Part shown: in pieces, positions 48,005 through 58,737 of the stretch | Numbering within the stretch: position 1 is the first letter of the stretch | How the letters are laid out: every line of letters starts with the position of its first letter | DNA from: Clarireedia homoeocarpa | Lineage: Eukaryota > Ascomycota > Leotiomycetes > Helotiales > Rutstroemiaceae | DNA length: 64,000 bases | Reading direction: 5' to 3' | NCBI GenBank assembly: GCA_001465935.1 | Contig: LNKV01000001.1 | Coordinates: 930,001 to 994,000, forward strand | Notes under the pieces: generated by a model | Database searches by the model: none | Told to the model about the DNA's origin: nothing | Seen by the model: only the letters and a program-made list of their open reading frames with translations | Position numbers and translations under genes: made by a program

Positions 48005-49569
48005 ATGCTACCCCTCCTCTATCTAGCTACGACTCTCCTTCCCGGCGCGTCTGGTTTCTTCCTCGCATGCAAATTCAATTGGGAGCATTTTCTATCCCCA
48101 TTACGACATTTCCCAGGACCGACTCTTGCCAAGTTTATAGACATTTATCGCGCATTCGTCCTTTCGTTTGGAACTATTGATCGGACTAACATAAAATGGC
48201 ATCGGAAGTATGGTACAGCTGTGCGCATCGGGCCAAATACCATCAGTATTAGCGATCCATCCTTGATAAAGACGATATATTCTATTAAGAACCCTTGGCG
48301 CAAAGTATATTGTAGCTCTGTACCTGATGTTCCTCGATCTAATGGTATGTGGCACAGAGTGGTATGTATAAGCTCAATGAGGTGTTATTTCAGGGGAAGC
48401 GAGTCGGGAATCTTTTTAATATTCCAGATCCTGCGTTGCATGATAAGTATTACAAGCCAATCAGGAATTTCTGGTCCATGAATAGGTTTCTCGAGCTCGA
48501 ATCGTATATTGATGAGACATTGAACGCGTTCGTTCAAAAACTAGGAGCTAAGTTTGCAGATAAGCTCGATGACAAGCCAATATGTATGATCGAAGATTGG
48601 CTGGCATGGTGAAATTACCTCTTAATCGCAAGTCACCGCGTCAAATTGAGAGGCAATCCCACTAAAAACTTGGTATACAGTCTCATGGGACGCGATCGCT
48701 GACCTTACATTTGGACGGCCATACGGGTTTCTTGAGCAGGAAAGGGATGTCGAGAACCTTATGTCTACAAGCACGATAGGTCTTTACTACTTCGCTATCG
48801 TCAGCCAGATCCCGTGGATCGGTCACCTTCTAGATAAGAATCCCATTGTCCAAATCGGGCCCAGGCCTCTTCTTGCAGCAATACAATATGCTGCAAGGTC
48901 GGTGGCTGAGTACCAACAGAAAGTCCCAGCTGCTGAGAAATGCTGTGATGATAAGCATTTTCTAGCCCGTTATCTCAGATGGAAGGACGAATATTCGGAT
49001 ATCGTCGATGACAATCAAGTTGTAAACTACTTGCTAGTGAATGTAGTTGCTGGTGAAGACACCACTGCTGTAGTTATGCGGGCTGTTACATACCATCTGG
49101 CGAAGCATCCGAAAGCATACCAGGAGCTCGTAAGTGAGCTTGACAGTGCCAATCTCTCTCTTCCGGCCCAGTGGAAAGATATCCGCAACCTGCCGTACCT
49201 CTATGCTGTTCTGCGAGAAACTATTCGTTTAAGTTCCGGTATTCCCATGATACTTGAACGTGTCGTCCCTCGCGGTGGTTTCACTCTCCCAATGGTCGAT
49301 TCATCCCCACCGGAACAGTCGTTGGCATCCACCCTGCAGTCACGAATCTTGACTACAATATCTTTGGACCCGATGCTGATTCGTTTGATCCAAATCGATG
49401 GTTGCGGAAAGCGGACGAAAGTTAGGAGACATTCGATACTCGTCGAAGACAAATGCTTAATGTGGCAGACTTTGCGTTTGGGGGAGGAAATCGTATTTGT
49501 ATGGGATGACATTTGGCACAGCTAGAGATTTGGAAGGCGATTGCTACTCTTTATAGTGTTTTCGACGTA
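48005..49569 (+). pseudogene. Cytochrome P450, decayed
   Basis: Exon 1 (48005-48304) has a membrane anchor and the hinge/early P450 block LRHFPGPTLAKF, then YGTAVRIGPNTISISDP and NPWRK. A normal 53-bp intron leads to SGMYKLNEVLFQGKRVGNLF (from 48358). At the next junction (donor 48609, acceptor near 48681) the frames do not match: after WLAW the continuing SWDAIADLTFGRPYGFLEQE is one base out. The I-helix (VAGEDTTAVVMRA) and K-helix ExxR (LRETIR) are present. A one-base loss near 49292 (GGFTLP then GRFIPTG) shifts frame. In the correct frame TAG (49423-49425) sits before ETFDTRRRQML. The heme-binding loop FAFGGGNRICMG is intact but is followed at once by TGA (49507-49509) where Arg is usual, then HLAQLEIWKAIATLYSVFD. 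The family resembles fungal P450s acting on secondary metabolites. Confidence 0.87.
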
Positions 49570-50769
49570 TGTATAAGGTTATTACTATCTGATATAAGCT
49601 TACACTTTCATTGGGAAAGATACCCCGAATGCTGACTTTCGGCATCAGGTGAGATTGAACGACCCCGAACATCAGTGAAAACGCTATGATGCATTTTTTA
49701 TCTATCAATGGGATATCCCCATGGTCATTTCCCACCGAAAACGGTTTTGAAGTTGTTGGTGTTGGAAAATTCGTGCCGAGTAGCAAGGGCCACAACCTAG
49801 GCTTCTTCTCGTGTATCTTGGCGCGTATATCCCCCTTTCCGGCCGCTTTACATAAAGGACGGCCATGTCTTCGCGCGGGAAGATAACACAGCCGCGAGAT
49901 CCCTGAGAGTGAAATATGTACGCAACATCAAACAGACGCAGATCGATTGGCCTCTCTATTTTGGTTCTCTCTCATTTCTGTTAGTCATTTTTGGTTTACC
50001 TAGGTGTACTCATCATAGACTGGCCTAAAAACATGGGATCTAGTTCGCTTTTCGAGAGGGCTTTGCAAGACTCAATCCTTATTCTTATCTTAACGTACAT
50101 TTTTGCATTCAAAATACAGGGTAATCTTTATGTAGACCCAAAAAGATGTTATACGGATTGCAAACCATGAAGTACCTCTATGACCCTGTATCCTTTGATC
50201 AGCGTTGCTCAAGCACGTATAAACCAAGTTTTTCTAAAACTACCGTACCAACCTCTAACACTTTGATGCAGAGAGTAACATAATCCATTTGATTCATATC
50301 TTCAGATTCGAGAAAGAATCAATCAGAAGTGCGCCCCTCTTTCAATTTTATACTCAAGCGTTGCATCATCTGGAATTGTACGACCCTCTCGATATGAAAC
50401 AGCCAAAATGCTCGTAAGTGGACATGGAAGGGGAGTCCTCCCAACCAGCCAGCTATATGGCCTATGCTATCGTCTACGTCAGACCCCAGTAATTTTATTC
50501 CTTGTGAATATTAATCGTTCACCCCAAGCCACGGTCGATCCAGTCAGTATTGGTGGCCTTGATAGGGCATTTACGACATCTAACGATGGGTGTAGAATGG
50601 AAAATATTCTCTGCGACTTTGTCATAAATTTTAACTGAAGTATATATATACGGGCCCGATCAATAACTTGCACAAATCTCTACTAGAATAGTTTCAGTGC
50701 TAGTATCGAACTACACATCATCAGCTAGGACTACATTTAAGAACCATATCTCTGTCTTTCGGATCAAAG
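49570..50769. other. Intergenic, no gene seen
   Basis: 1.2 kb before the coiled-coil gene. Weak short frames only. A short AT microsatellite-like stretch lies near 50641-50649. Confidence 0.5.
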
Positions 50770-53283
50770 ATGCCGTCTAAACCGTACAGGACCGACGTAG
50801 AAAAACCTTCGGAGACAAAGGATAAACGCCGAGATGGCAAAAAACCTAAGAAGAAAGAAAGGATAAGTATCCTTGAAACATTATTACTTCCTAAAGATTT
50901 ATCCAAGAAGCCAAAGAAATCTTCAAAAAAATCAGCGAAGGCAACTTCTGAGACGTCCAGAAGTATTTCGAAACAGGCATCGGAATTACCGCCCGTTCAA
51001 GAAAATCGGTCAATCAATCAACCCCACCACGATTTGTACGACGAAGATGATAGTTCCACTGACGCTGACGCTGACGCTGACTTTACACTATATGACACTG
51101 AATCTGATGATTCTAGCACTGAGCAACGTCCTGGAAGATCATCCAATGCAAAGACACCTCCCTCGCTTCACCGTAGATCTAGATCCAGATCAAGAAATTT
51201 ACCTCGAAGATATCGAAGCTCGTCTCGGTCGCATGTCAGAGACCCGGCCGGCCCTACTCATGGCCCGTCGAGTTCAGCTGCTGGGACCAAAGTCGTGCAT
51301 AGGTCAGATGCAGATGTGAAGGAACTCTGGGAGAAGGAAAATAAAAGAAGAGCAGCAATATTAGAAGAAGAAAGAAAGGCCGACGAGGCAGAAAAAGCGA
51401 GGAAGACAGCGGAAAGAGAGGCAAAGGAAGAGGCAAGAGAAAAGGAAGAAGCAAGAGAGAAAGAAAAAGCAGAAAAAGAAAGAAAAGCTAAGGCCGAAGC
51501 AGATCAGCAGAACGCTCACAAGGAAGAGAAGGAGAGAAAAGCGCGAGAAGCAAGAGAAAAGGAAGAAAGGCAGGCTAAAGTAAATCGAGAGAGAGCTTAC
51601 AAACAAGAGCTGGAGAAAAAAGCGCAGGAAGCAAGAGAAAAGGAAAAAGCAAGAAAGGCTGAAGAGCAGGCTGAAGCAGATCGACAGAAAGCTTTGAATG
51701 AAGAGAAGCAGAGGAAAGCTCGAGAAACTAAAGAGCAGGCTGAAGCAGATCAGCAGAAAGCCTCGATAGAAGAGCAGAAGAAAAGAGTAAGAGAAGCAAG
51801 AAGAGAAAAAGCGGAAAAGGAAAAAGAAACAGAAAAGGTAGCGGCACAGAAGAAAAAAGACAAGACAGCAAAAGAAATGGAAGAGGCACAACCGAAGTTC
51901 GATGAAGAGGCAAAACTATTAGCGGCGCGTGAAAGACAACAGGGGGTCAAAAAAGGGGAGAGTTCCAAGTCCAAGCCGGCGGGTGCCTCTACTAAGGCTG
52001 ATGGAGGAAGATCTCGTTCACGTTCTAGGTCCATACCTCGTCGTGCGTCAGAAAATCCAAACACGGGAAATGGAACTGTTTCAGATTCCCCACCGAAGAA
52101 GTCGAGTTACCCGGCGTTTATACCTCCAAAAGAAAAGGTCGGCAAACGTCCAGAAAATTTAAGAGAGCATGGTCAGTCACTTAGAGACCATGAAAACGAA
52201 CAAGAGCCTCAAAAGGCTCCGTCAGACGCTAAAGATTCCAGTTCAAGACCGAGGTCTAGCTCTGCTACTCGTGCAGAACAAAATTTGCCGCAACCTGTAT
52301 GTGAGGTCGAGGAAGTGGATGATATGCCCACAAACTACCCTGAACTGTTAAGAGCGGCTGAACGGAGAGCCGAAAAAGCCGAAATAGAAGCTGCAAATTA
52401 CAAAGAGGAAACTGAAGCAGCCTGGAGGGCAGCTGAAGAGGCAGGAAAGAATGCCGAAGAGCTCGCCAAAAAAAATCGGACGGCGTTTAAAGCCCTCTAT
52501 GCGAAAATCAAACCAATGGCTGCGTATGGCCTACAGCTTGAGAGCCAACTCGGTTGGGCGACGTGGAGCGAGGCAAATGCAAAAAAAGATGCCCAGCGTC
52601 TAGCATACCTTGTTCAGAAGCTTCAGCAAGATTGGGCGAGGAGTGAGTACATGAACCGACAAACTTATCAAAGGTACGAAAGATATGGAAATGAGCTTAA
52701 AGGTCTGATCCAGACTGTACGAGAACATTATCTAGATCTCAATCAAAGTTCTCTACAGTCACAGCAATATGCACCGCCACAGTCATATACACAATTCCAG
52801 ACTGAGTATTACTCTGACCGGACATATTACCAGCAGGGTTATCCACACGGCTACCCACCAGTTCATCCTAGGCCTCAATATGTTTCATCACATTCTGCAT
52901 CGCAGACATCGCAGATCAATTATAATCCACGGCATCGGGATACCAAATATGAACAACCACCAAGACTACACAGGACCTCTACGAGCCACAGAAGCCACAG
53001 AAGCCACACGACCTCTACGAGCCAGTACTACGACGACTACGACAGCTACGACGACGACGACAATGGCAACGAATCTGAATTTTCCAACGCACCCCGTAGG
53101 TCTAAACACGGTGAAAGGTCTTCGCGACAGGAACCACAAGACCGACACGTTCGTTCAAGTGAAAATTCGAGCCGGGTTAAACGTCCATCAAAGCGCAGGA
53201 CATTGTGCGAGGAGGATATAGCGAAAGAAAAGTCCCGGATGGAAGAAGCAGTGAAGCCGAGAATTCGAAGAAAAAAACCTTAA
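50770..53283 (+). CDS. Large charged coiled-coil protein, unknown function
   Basis: One uninterrupted frame of 837 residues. Residues 1-60 are very basic (KKPKKKERISILETLLLPKD, KKPKKSSKKS). Then comes an acidic Asp-rich patch (DDSSTDADADADFTLYDTES) and an SR/RS-rich stretch. From about 180 to 400 is an unbroken Glu/Lys/Arg/Ala helix with imperfect repeats of AREAREKEE and EQAEADxQKA type. A second coiled coil near 520-580 (RAAERRAEKAEIEAANYKEE) is followed by a compact-looking segment (AYGLQLESQLGWATWSEANA, then LIQTVREHYLDL). Residues about 660-720 are Tyr/Gln/Pro-rich and the C-terminus is basic. I do not recognise a family. The purine-rich coding strand creates long pyrimidine-rich antisense frames that are not genes. 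A nuclear or cytoskeletal scaffold role would fit the composition but is a guess. Confidence 0.75.
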   Translation: MPSKPYRTDVEKPSETKDKRRDGKKPKKKERISILETLLLPKDLSKKPKKSSKKSAKATSETSRSISKQASELPPVQENRSINQPHHDLYDEDDSSTDADADADFTLYDTESDDSSTEQRPGRSSNAKTPPSLHRRSRSRSRNLPRRYRSSSRSHVRDPAGPTHGPSSSAAGTKVVHRSDADVKELWEKENKRRAAILEEERKADEAEKARKTAEREAKEEAREKEEAREKEKAEKERKAKAEADQQNAHKEEKERKAREAREKEERQAKVNRERAYKQELEKKAQEAREKEKARKAEEQAEADRQKALNEEKQRKARETKEQAEADQQKASIEEQKKRVREARREKAEKEKETEKVAAQKKKDKTAKEMEEAQPKFDEEAKLLAARERQQGVKKGESSKSKPAGASTKADGGRSRSRSRSIPRRASENPNTGNGTVSDSPPKKSSYPAFIPPKEKVGKRPENLREHGQSLRDHENEQEPQKAPSDAKDSSSRPRSSSATRAEQNLPQPVCEVEEVDDMPTNYPELLRAAERRAEKAEIEAANYKEETEAAWRAAEEAGKNAEELAKKNRTAFKALYAKIKPMAAYGLQLESQLGWATWSEANAKKDAQRLAYLVQKLQQDWARSEYMNRQTYQRYERYGNELKGLIQTVREHYLDLNQSSLQSQQYAPPQSYTQFQTEYYSDRTYYQQGYPHGYPPVHPRPQYVSSHSASQTSQINYNPRHRDTKYEQPPRLHRTSTSHRSHRSHTTSTSQYYDDYDSYDDDDNGNESEFSNAPRRSKHGERSSRQEPQDRHVRSSENSSRVKRPSKRRTLCEEDIAKEKSRMEEAVKPRIRRKKP

Positions 53284-53791
53284 GGATCCGTACTACAAGA
53301 GGTTTGACTCATAGTCTGCATGAACTTCCAAGCGTGACGAATCACCAACCAAATATCTCTAAGTTGCTATCAAAAGCCAATTATGATTGGCCTGATTGAG
53401 AAGTTTGTCGAAAGAACAGAAGTGCGATAGACCTTGAGGGGGAAGATGGATGACGGCGATAAAATGATATATAGCATAAAATAATAGAATGAGATAGCTT
53501 GCACGTGGTGGGAATTCAGTAATTAGCCAATGGCAATGACAATGAGATATATGATATATGATATATGACATGACATATTATGGAAAGTAAATTCGTTCGG
53601 GACCGTAGAAAATGAAAGTGAAGATTGGGAGCTGAAGTTGGACTGGGGACTGGGACTCAACCATTGGGAAGAATAAATTAAATGACGGGGAAATGATGAA
53701 ATTCAGATTGAGTTAAGTAGATAACATAGGAAACATCATCGACATCGACATTGGCATGGACTACACTGGTTACAACAGCCATGAGACGATG
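53284..53791. other. Intergenic between convergent genes
   Basis: 3' flanks of the coiled-coil gene and the short-chain dehydrogenase gene. A short AT-rich tandem run (gatatat repeated, about 53543-53566) is present. No gene seen. Confidence 0.55.
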
Positions 53792-54852
53792 TCAAGGATC
53801 AGATAAGGTCGTGATACCCTGCTGGATTGCCTCGAGTTTCCGTCGCAACTCTTGCCACACTCTTTCTTGCAACTCGGCTCCAGCGTCTCCCTTGGTCAAG
53901 CCGGCTGTCAACTTCATCTTGCAATCCGGTAAGTATTGTCCATGCGACTCCGATCCAGCACTTGCACCATAAACCAAGGTGCGTGCCCCGACCTCAGTCG
54001 GACGGCCGAGAATCCTGGTGAATACACGTGCGACAAGACTGTCGTACTCTCTACCAAGCTCGCTTTGGCAAAATCTGTTTGCAAGACAGAGAATTAACCG
54101 TTGAGCCGGCGCAAATGCAAATGCGATAAAAGGGGGCAGGAAACTCACCCAGGAGCTACGCAATTAACAATGACACCACTGGAACCGACTAGCAACAAGG
54201 CAGCAAGTTTCTTCACAACGAATATCGCGAGCAGCTTCGAAACATTGTAGCGGTCGGACATAACCGCTTTATCTTTGTCGGCAAGCGTTGCAAACAACTG
54301 CCCATTGGGTGCGTCGCGTTCCTTGAATTTGGCAAACTCGTAGAGTTCCGAGCCGGTGACTGTAAAGTGAGTCTTTGTATTGAATTTTTGCGCCGTCTCA
54401 GTCAATTTCGAATGAAGTAGAAATGCAAGCAGAGACATGGAAATCACGTTTGTAGTGATTGTCTCTTCATCATCTTCCGTTTTATGAAACCTGGTCTTCA
54501 AAATTCCGGCGTTGGCGATAACAACATCGAGTCGAGGCAGCGCTCTTTTGACCCTCTCGGAGAATTCCTTGACAGAGGTATAAGAGCTAAGGTCAAGCTT
54601 CCATACCTGAAGGGCGCTGGGGGAGCACGATGTTCCGGATTGAATTCTCAGGGCCGCACTCTTCCCCTTTTCGATATTTCGACAGGCAATAATGACTTGC
54701 GCAGCTCCAAGTAGGATCATTGATCGACAGGCTTCCAAACCTAGGCCCGAGCTTGAGCCAGTAACTATGACCGTCTGGCCCGCGAAACTCGCAGTGGGTT
54801 TAGGCGGGTAATGTATGAACTGGCGGTAGATGAAGGCTGCTAAGAGGGACAT
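53792..54852 (-). CDS. Short-chain dehydrogenase/reductase
   Basis: Two exons on the minus strand (54852-54149 and 54074-53792; 74-bp intron) give 328 residues. I chose the Met that starts MSLLAAFIYRQFIHYPPKPT; an upstream in-frame Met at 54930 adds 26 residues without family similarity. A Rossmann fold with the nucleotide-binding motif TGSSSGLG at residues 31-38, NAG at 114-116, a Ser near 168, and the catalytic YNVSK (Tyr202, Lys206) marks a classical-type SDR. The family style (hydrophobic N-terminus, FAGQTVIVTGS) is common to fungal retinol-dehydrogenase-like SDRs of unknown substrate, often in metabolic clusters. The gene is intact. It is divergent from the regulator at 55396, with about 540 bp between. 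Confidence 0.9.
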
Positions 54853-55395
54853 GGTGGTTTGTAGGGTAGGTATGTTTTTGCTGTGACTTCGCGCTACCTT
54901 GCTTTCGCATTGGCGTCCTAGGAATCTCAAAACAGAGTCAGAGAATGCAAGCAGAACATCTCAATATTTATAAGTGCTAGTCGGTCTTATGGTATGTCCG
55001 CGGTGGTCAGGGAGAAGACTCAATTTCGATCAGTATGCCATACGCAGCAATGCGGTAGGTCGCCAAAACATCCATTATCATCAGCGAGCTTCGAATTGCA
55101 TACTGAATTTGTAGATATCTCACAATTGGCGTCAATGAGGCTTTTGGAGCAGTCCGCAAGGTTTAGAGTGGTTAACCAGGCGGATGTCAGCGCGCATGAT
55201 TATCGAGCTTATTTTCGAAATGCATGCCATATGCGGTATAGTCTGACGGTGCATCTCTTCTTAAATCAATCAACATCTCTTTCGAGGTACACCCAAGAGA
55301 CCATGAATCAAGACACGAAAATTCTTGGCCACATAACGATACAAATTTTCATCGTTTCCTGGTTTTCGATCTAGTGTCTACATTGAACGTCCTTC
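54853..55395. other. Divergent promoter region
   Basis: Spacer between the SDR (minus) and the second Zn2Cys6 regulator (plus). A short plus-strand frame at 54994-55374 has no motif. No specific site recognised. Confidence 0.5.
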
Positions 55396-56901
55396 ATGGC
55401 ATTCCGTGGCAAACCTTCAAAGGGGTGTCAGAGGTGCAGAGCAAGAAGAGCAAAGGTGGGTTCGCATACTTCCTCCCTCGATCGAAATCAGAATTTATCT
55501 GGGATCTAGTGCGAAATTCGCGCTGGGCCTTGTGGACAGTGTGTTAGAGCAAATGAATCATGCTCCGGATATCGTGATGCGAGCGAACTTCGAATCAGGA
55601 ACGAAAGCCAGTCCATCGTAAGGAAGGCCACGAAAAACGTATCTCGAATAGAAATCATTCCTATGCCATCACCCACGAGTCAGAATGCTCGCGAGATATT
55701 CTTCGCCTACTATGTCACCTCCAGGTGTTGGGTATTCCTCAATCCATACCATCATTACTCGGCAGATGCCCCAAAACATCTAGAGCTAGCGATTGAGGCC
55801 TGTAGCTTAGCCTTTTACTGGCACAAAGTTTACCCGGATTCGACTCTATCGATGGCCAGGGAAAAATATGTCTCGGCCTTACGATTGACTAACAAAGCGA
55901 TGAGATCTCCTGGAACCGCAAAGAAAGATACCACATTGATGACCTCACTCCTACTAGACCTTTTCGAGAAGATGACAAACAGTGAACCACGGAGTGATAT
56001 ATTTTGGAGAAGTCATGTCAACGGTGCTCTGGCTCTTGTGAAAGCTCGAGGCCTGGAACAATTCATGACCACGTCTGAAGTATCCATGCTGATGCGTGTC
56101 AGCACCTACTGCATTATGAGCTGCATTGCCAGTGAATCATCATTGCCAGACAGCCTATACACACTTCAAGCTTATATCGAAAGACGGCTAGGTGCTCAAG
56201 ACGTCAACTTGCGATTTTCCAATCTAATGGCACAATATGCAGAGCTTTGGGTCAACATCACGAACGGCCTGCTGCCCAGCGACGAATGCATTTATTTGGC
56301 TTCAAAACTTGACGAAGAGTTCCAAGAATTTGAGCTCAACTTGCCACCTCGATGGCAATTTTCAATTGAAAAATTGGATCGTCCGTCTCCAAGATCTCTC
56401 GATTCCAACTTTAATGTCTATGGTGACGCGAAGGTTTGCCAGGCACGAAACATGATCTGTGTTATGAGAATACTTCTCAACGAGTTCTTGATCAAGCATG
56501 CGCAATCTTTACCTAAAGATTACGGATCGATAGAGATCGCCCACAACAATATCAGAACTTTGACGGGTATGATATGTGCTTCTGTCCCGCAGTATACTGA
56601 TTGTGATGGCCCAGCTCGTTTGAGAGTGCCACTTGCGAACCACGATGGCTTTCGTAAGAAGGAACATATTCATGACCCTAATCACCAATCAGACTGCTAT
56701 GCCATCATATTCCCGCTTTACGTCGCCGCAAGATGTCGAGTAGAACTCAAACCATGGGTCATTGACCAGTTGCACTATATAGGCGATCACTTTCGTACTC
56801 GAAATGCGAAAGTCGTTGCCCAGATTCTCGAAAATAGAACCGACATCCATATTTGGAAGGTCTTTGCTTTGCTCGGTAGCTATGCTGTAAGTGCATCTTG
56901 A
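55396..56901 (+). CDS. Zn2Cys6 transcription factor with fungal_trans_2-type region
   Basis: Two exons (55396-55455 and 55510-56901; 54-bp intron GTGGGT...CTAG, phase 0) give 483 residues. The Zn2Cys6 cluster is split by the intron: GKPSKGCQRCRARRAK in exon 1 (Cys11, Cys14), then CEIRAGPCGQCVRANESC (Cys21, Cys28, Cys31, Cys38). This MxxRGKPSKGC type of N-terminus is typical of a large ascomycete regulator family. The middle region has the pattern AREIFFAYYVTSRCWVFL, then LEQFMTTSEVSMLMRVSTYC, and the C-terminus VFALLGSYAVSAS. A GTAAGT lies right before the stop, so a last short exon beyond 56901 is possible. Control of the divergent SDR is plausible from position only. Confidence 0.87.
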
Positions 56902-57499
56902 GTGCTAGGTATTATCTCTGTGGAGACTGGATCGTGATTGTGTCGACTTTAGGAAGGTAGAAAGTTGTATGTTTGGGTGCTGGTGGGGCCTCTCCATCTG
57001 TGGATTCTCAGGTCATCCCAAAACAATTCCATAATTTGACCTTCAATTCTTGTTAGATGTTGAACGTTTCGCCGTGTCCCAAAGAATGCAAAGTTCGTGG
57101 GTGTTGATGTTTTTGGGAAGTTTGTAATAATTCCACCAATTTCCTTGAGTTCAGGCGAGCTCCGGTCACACTAAAACGCCTGCCGTGGCAAACAAAGCTT
57201 TCTTATCTTGGTCCGATAGATATCTTATGCATAGACGGAGATGCAATGCCCTAGATGTTATCGTCCTTTGTAATTGTAGGTCGGAGATGTGCGCTCGAGC
57301 TTTGGGGCTCGGAATCCCACTGTCTGTCGAGGCCTTTCGCACGGATAAGTCGGTCCTGTCCGTTGGGCCTCCTCGCTATTTCAGCTGATAAATGTATATA
57401 TATCGTGAACCCCGCCGTGAGTCTCAAATCCAAGTAGAAACACCGCGCGGCAAAATCCCTCAAATTACAAGCCGACTCTCATCACATTTAGCATACACA
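56902..57499. other. Intergenic, no gene seen
   Basis: Spacer and promoter of the dioxygenase gene. No recognisable gene or repeat. Confidence 0.5.
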
Positions 57500-58737
57500 A
57501 TGGCTGTCAAAACTTTGGAGATTAAACCCATCCCAGTACCATCAAACTCGGCTGTCGATTTTGGTGTGCAAATCGAAAATGTCGATCTTGAGAAGCTCAC
57601 TGATAGTGACTTCGAAGTCATCCGAAATGCTCTATACAACTCTCACGTGGTGGTCTTGAAGAACCAGAATGGCCTTTCTCCCAAAGCCCAATATGAGCTT
57701 ACTCGCAGATTCGATCCCGCATCTGGTATGTTCTCCGCCACGGCAAACCTTCAAGCCAAGACTAACAGCCCCCTTTACAGATAACTACGGACATGGCACG
57801 ACTCTCGATGCCAAGAGATCTGTTCTCCATCCAGACTTGAAGACGATCTCTTATCAACCTCAAGTTCAAGTTATCGGCAACGGATTCTATGAAGAGTACG
57901 AAGGCCTAAAGAATATCACTCTCAAACACCCTCACCATTCCGTATTTCACAAGACTGCCATTCCCGAGGAAGATGATCTGGCTTTCACCCGCTTCTACAG
58001 ATGGCACATTGATGTATGCTCTCGTGCTTTTCTTGACTTGATTGTTCAATGCTGACTTGAATAACCAGGCCGCATTGTACGCACTCAACCCACCCAAAGT
58101 TACCTCTCTCATGGCCGTCCAAGTTCCAGCTGGCCGACGCCAAACTCTCCGCTACGACGACGACAGCGGCGAAGAGCTCGATGTCCCTCTGGGTACTACA
58201 GCATTTGTTTCCGGTCAGAACATGTACAATTTGTTGAGCGAAGAAGACAAGGAGTTCGTCCGCAATGCCAAGGTTGAATATGCTCCTCACCCATACATCT
58301 GGATGTCTCCTGCACGATCCCACTCCACTGGTCTTGGCATGGTCTCGGAAGGTGCAGAACTACCTGCATCTGAGCTTCCACCAATCGACGAGAAGGATAT
58401 CAAGATCCTACCTATGTGCTGGAAGAACCCCGTCACAGGAAACTTGGCCCTTCAAATCCACCCCAGTGCTATCAAGGCAATCCACCTGCCAAATGGCGAG
58501 ATCATAACTGATCTGAATGAAGTAAGAGACCTGGTTTATCGCTTGCAACGACCAGCTATCAGCCCTCAATACGTGTATCCCCACGATTGGGTTGAGGGCG
58601 ACCTCGTCTTGTTCAATAACCAGGGAGTCTTGCACTCTGTTGTTGGTGCATTCTCTCCAGAGGAGAAGCGACTCTTCAGGCAATGCAACATGGCCGCGTC
58701 GGAGGGAGTTATGGGACCCGATGGCAAAATTTACTAG
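57500..58737 (+). CDS. Alpha-ketoglutarate-dependent dioxygenase, xanthine dioxygenase (XanA) type
   Basis: Three exons (57500-57725, 57781-58013, 58069-58737; both introns 55 bp) give 375 residues. This is the TauD/TfdA fold: the HxD iron motif is in RFYRWHID at the end of exon 2 (His about 150, Asp about 152), the distal His is in NNQGVLHSVVGAF near residue 341, and the 2-oxoglutarate-binding Arg would be in the following EEKRLFRQCN. The blocks AALYALNPPKVTSLMAVQVP, PLGTTAFVSGQNMYNLL, EYAPHPYIWMS and PMCWKNPVTGNLALQIHP resemble Aspergillus XanA, which turns xanthine into uric acid without xanthine dehydrogenase. Sulfonate and other TauD-type substrates remain possible. The gene looks complete. 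Confidence 0.85.

Noticed and set aside
51361..51891. Phe/Ser/Leu-rich antisense frame looking like a membrane protein
   Set aside because: Artefact of the purine-rich coding strand of the coiled-coil gene, which reads as Phe/Ser/Leu on the other strand.
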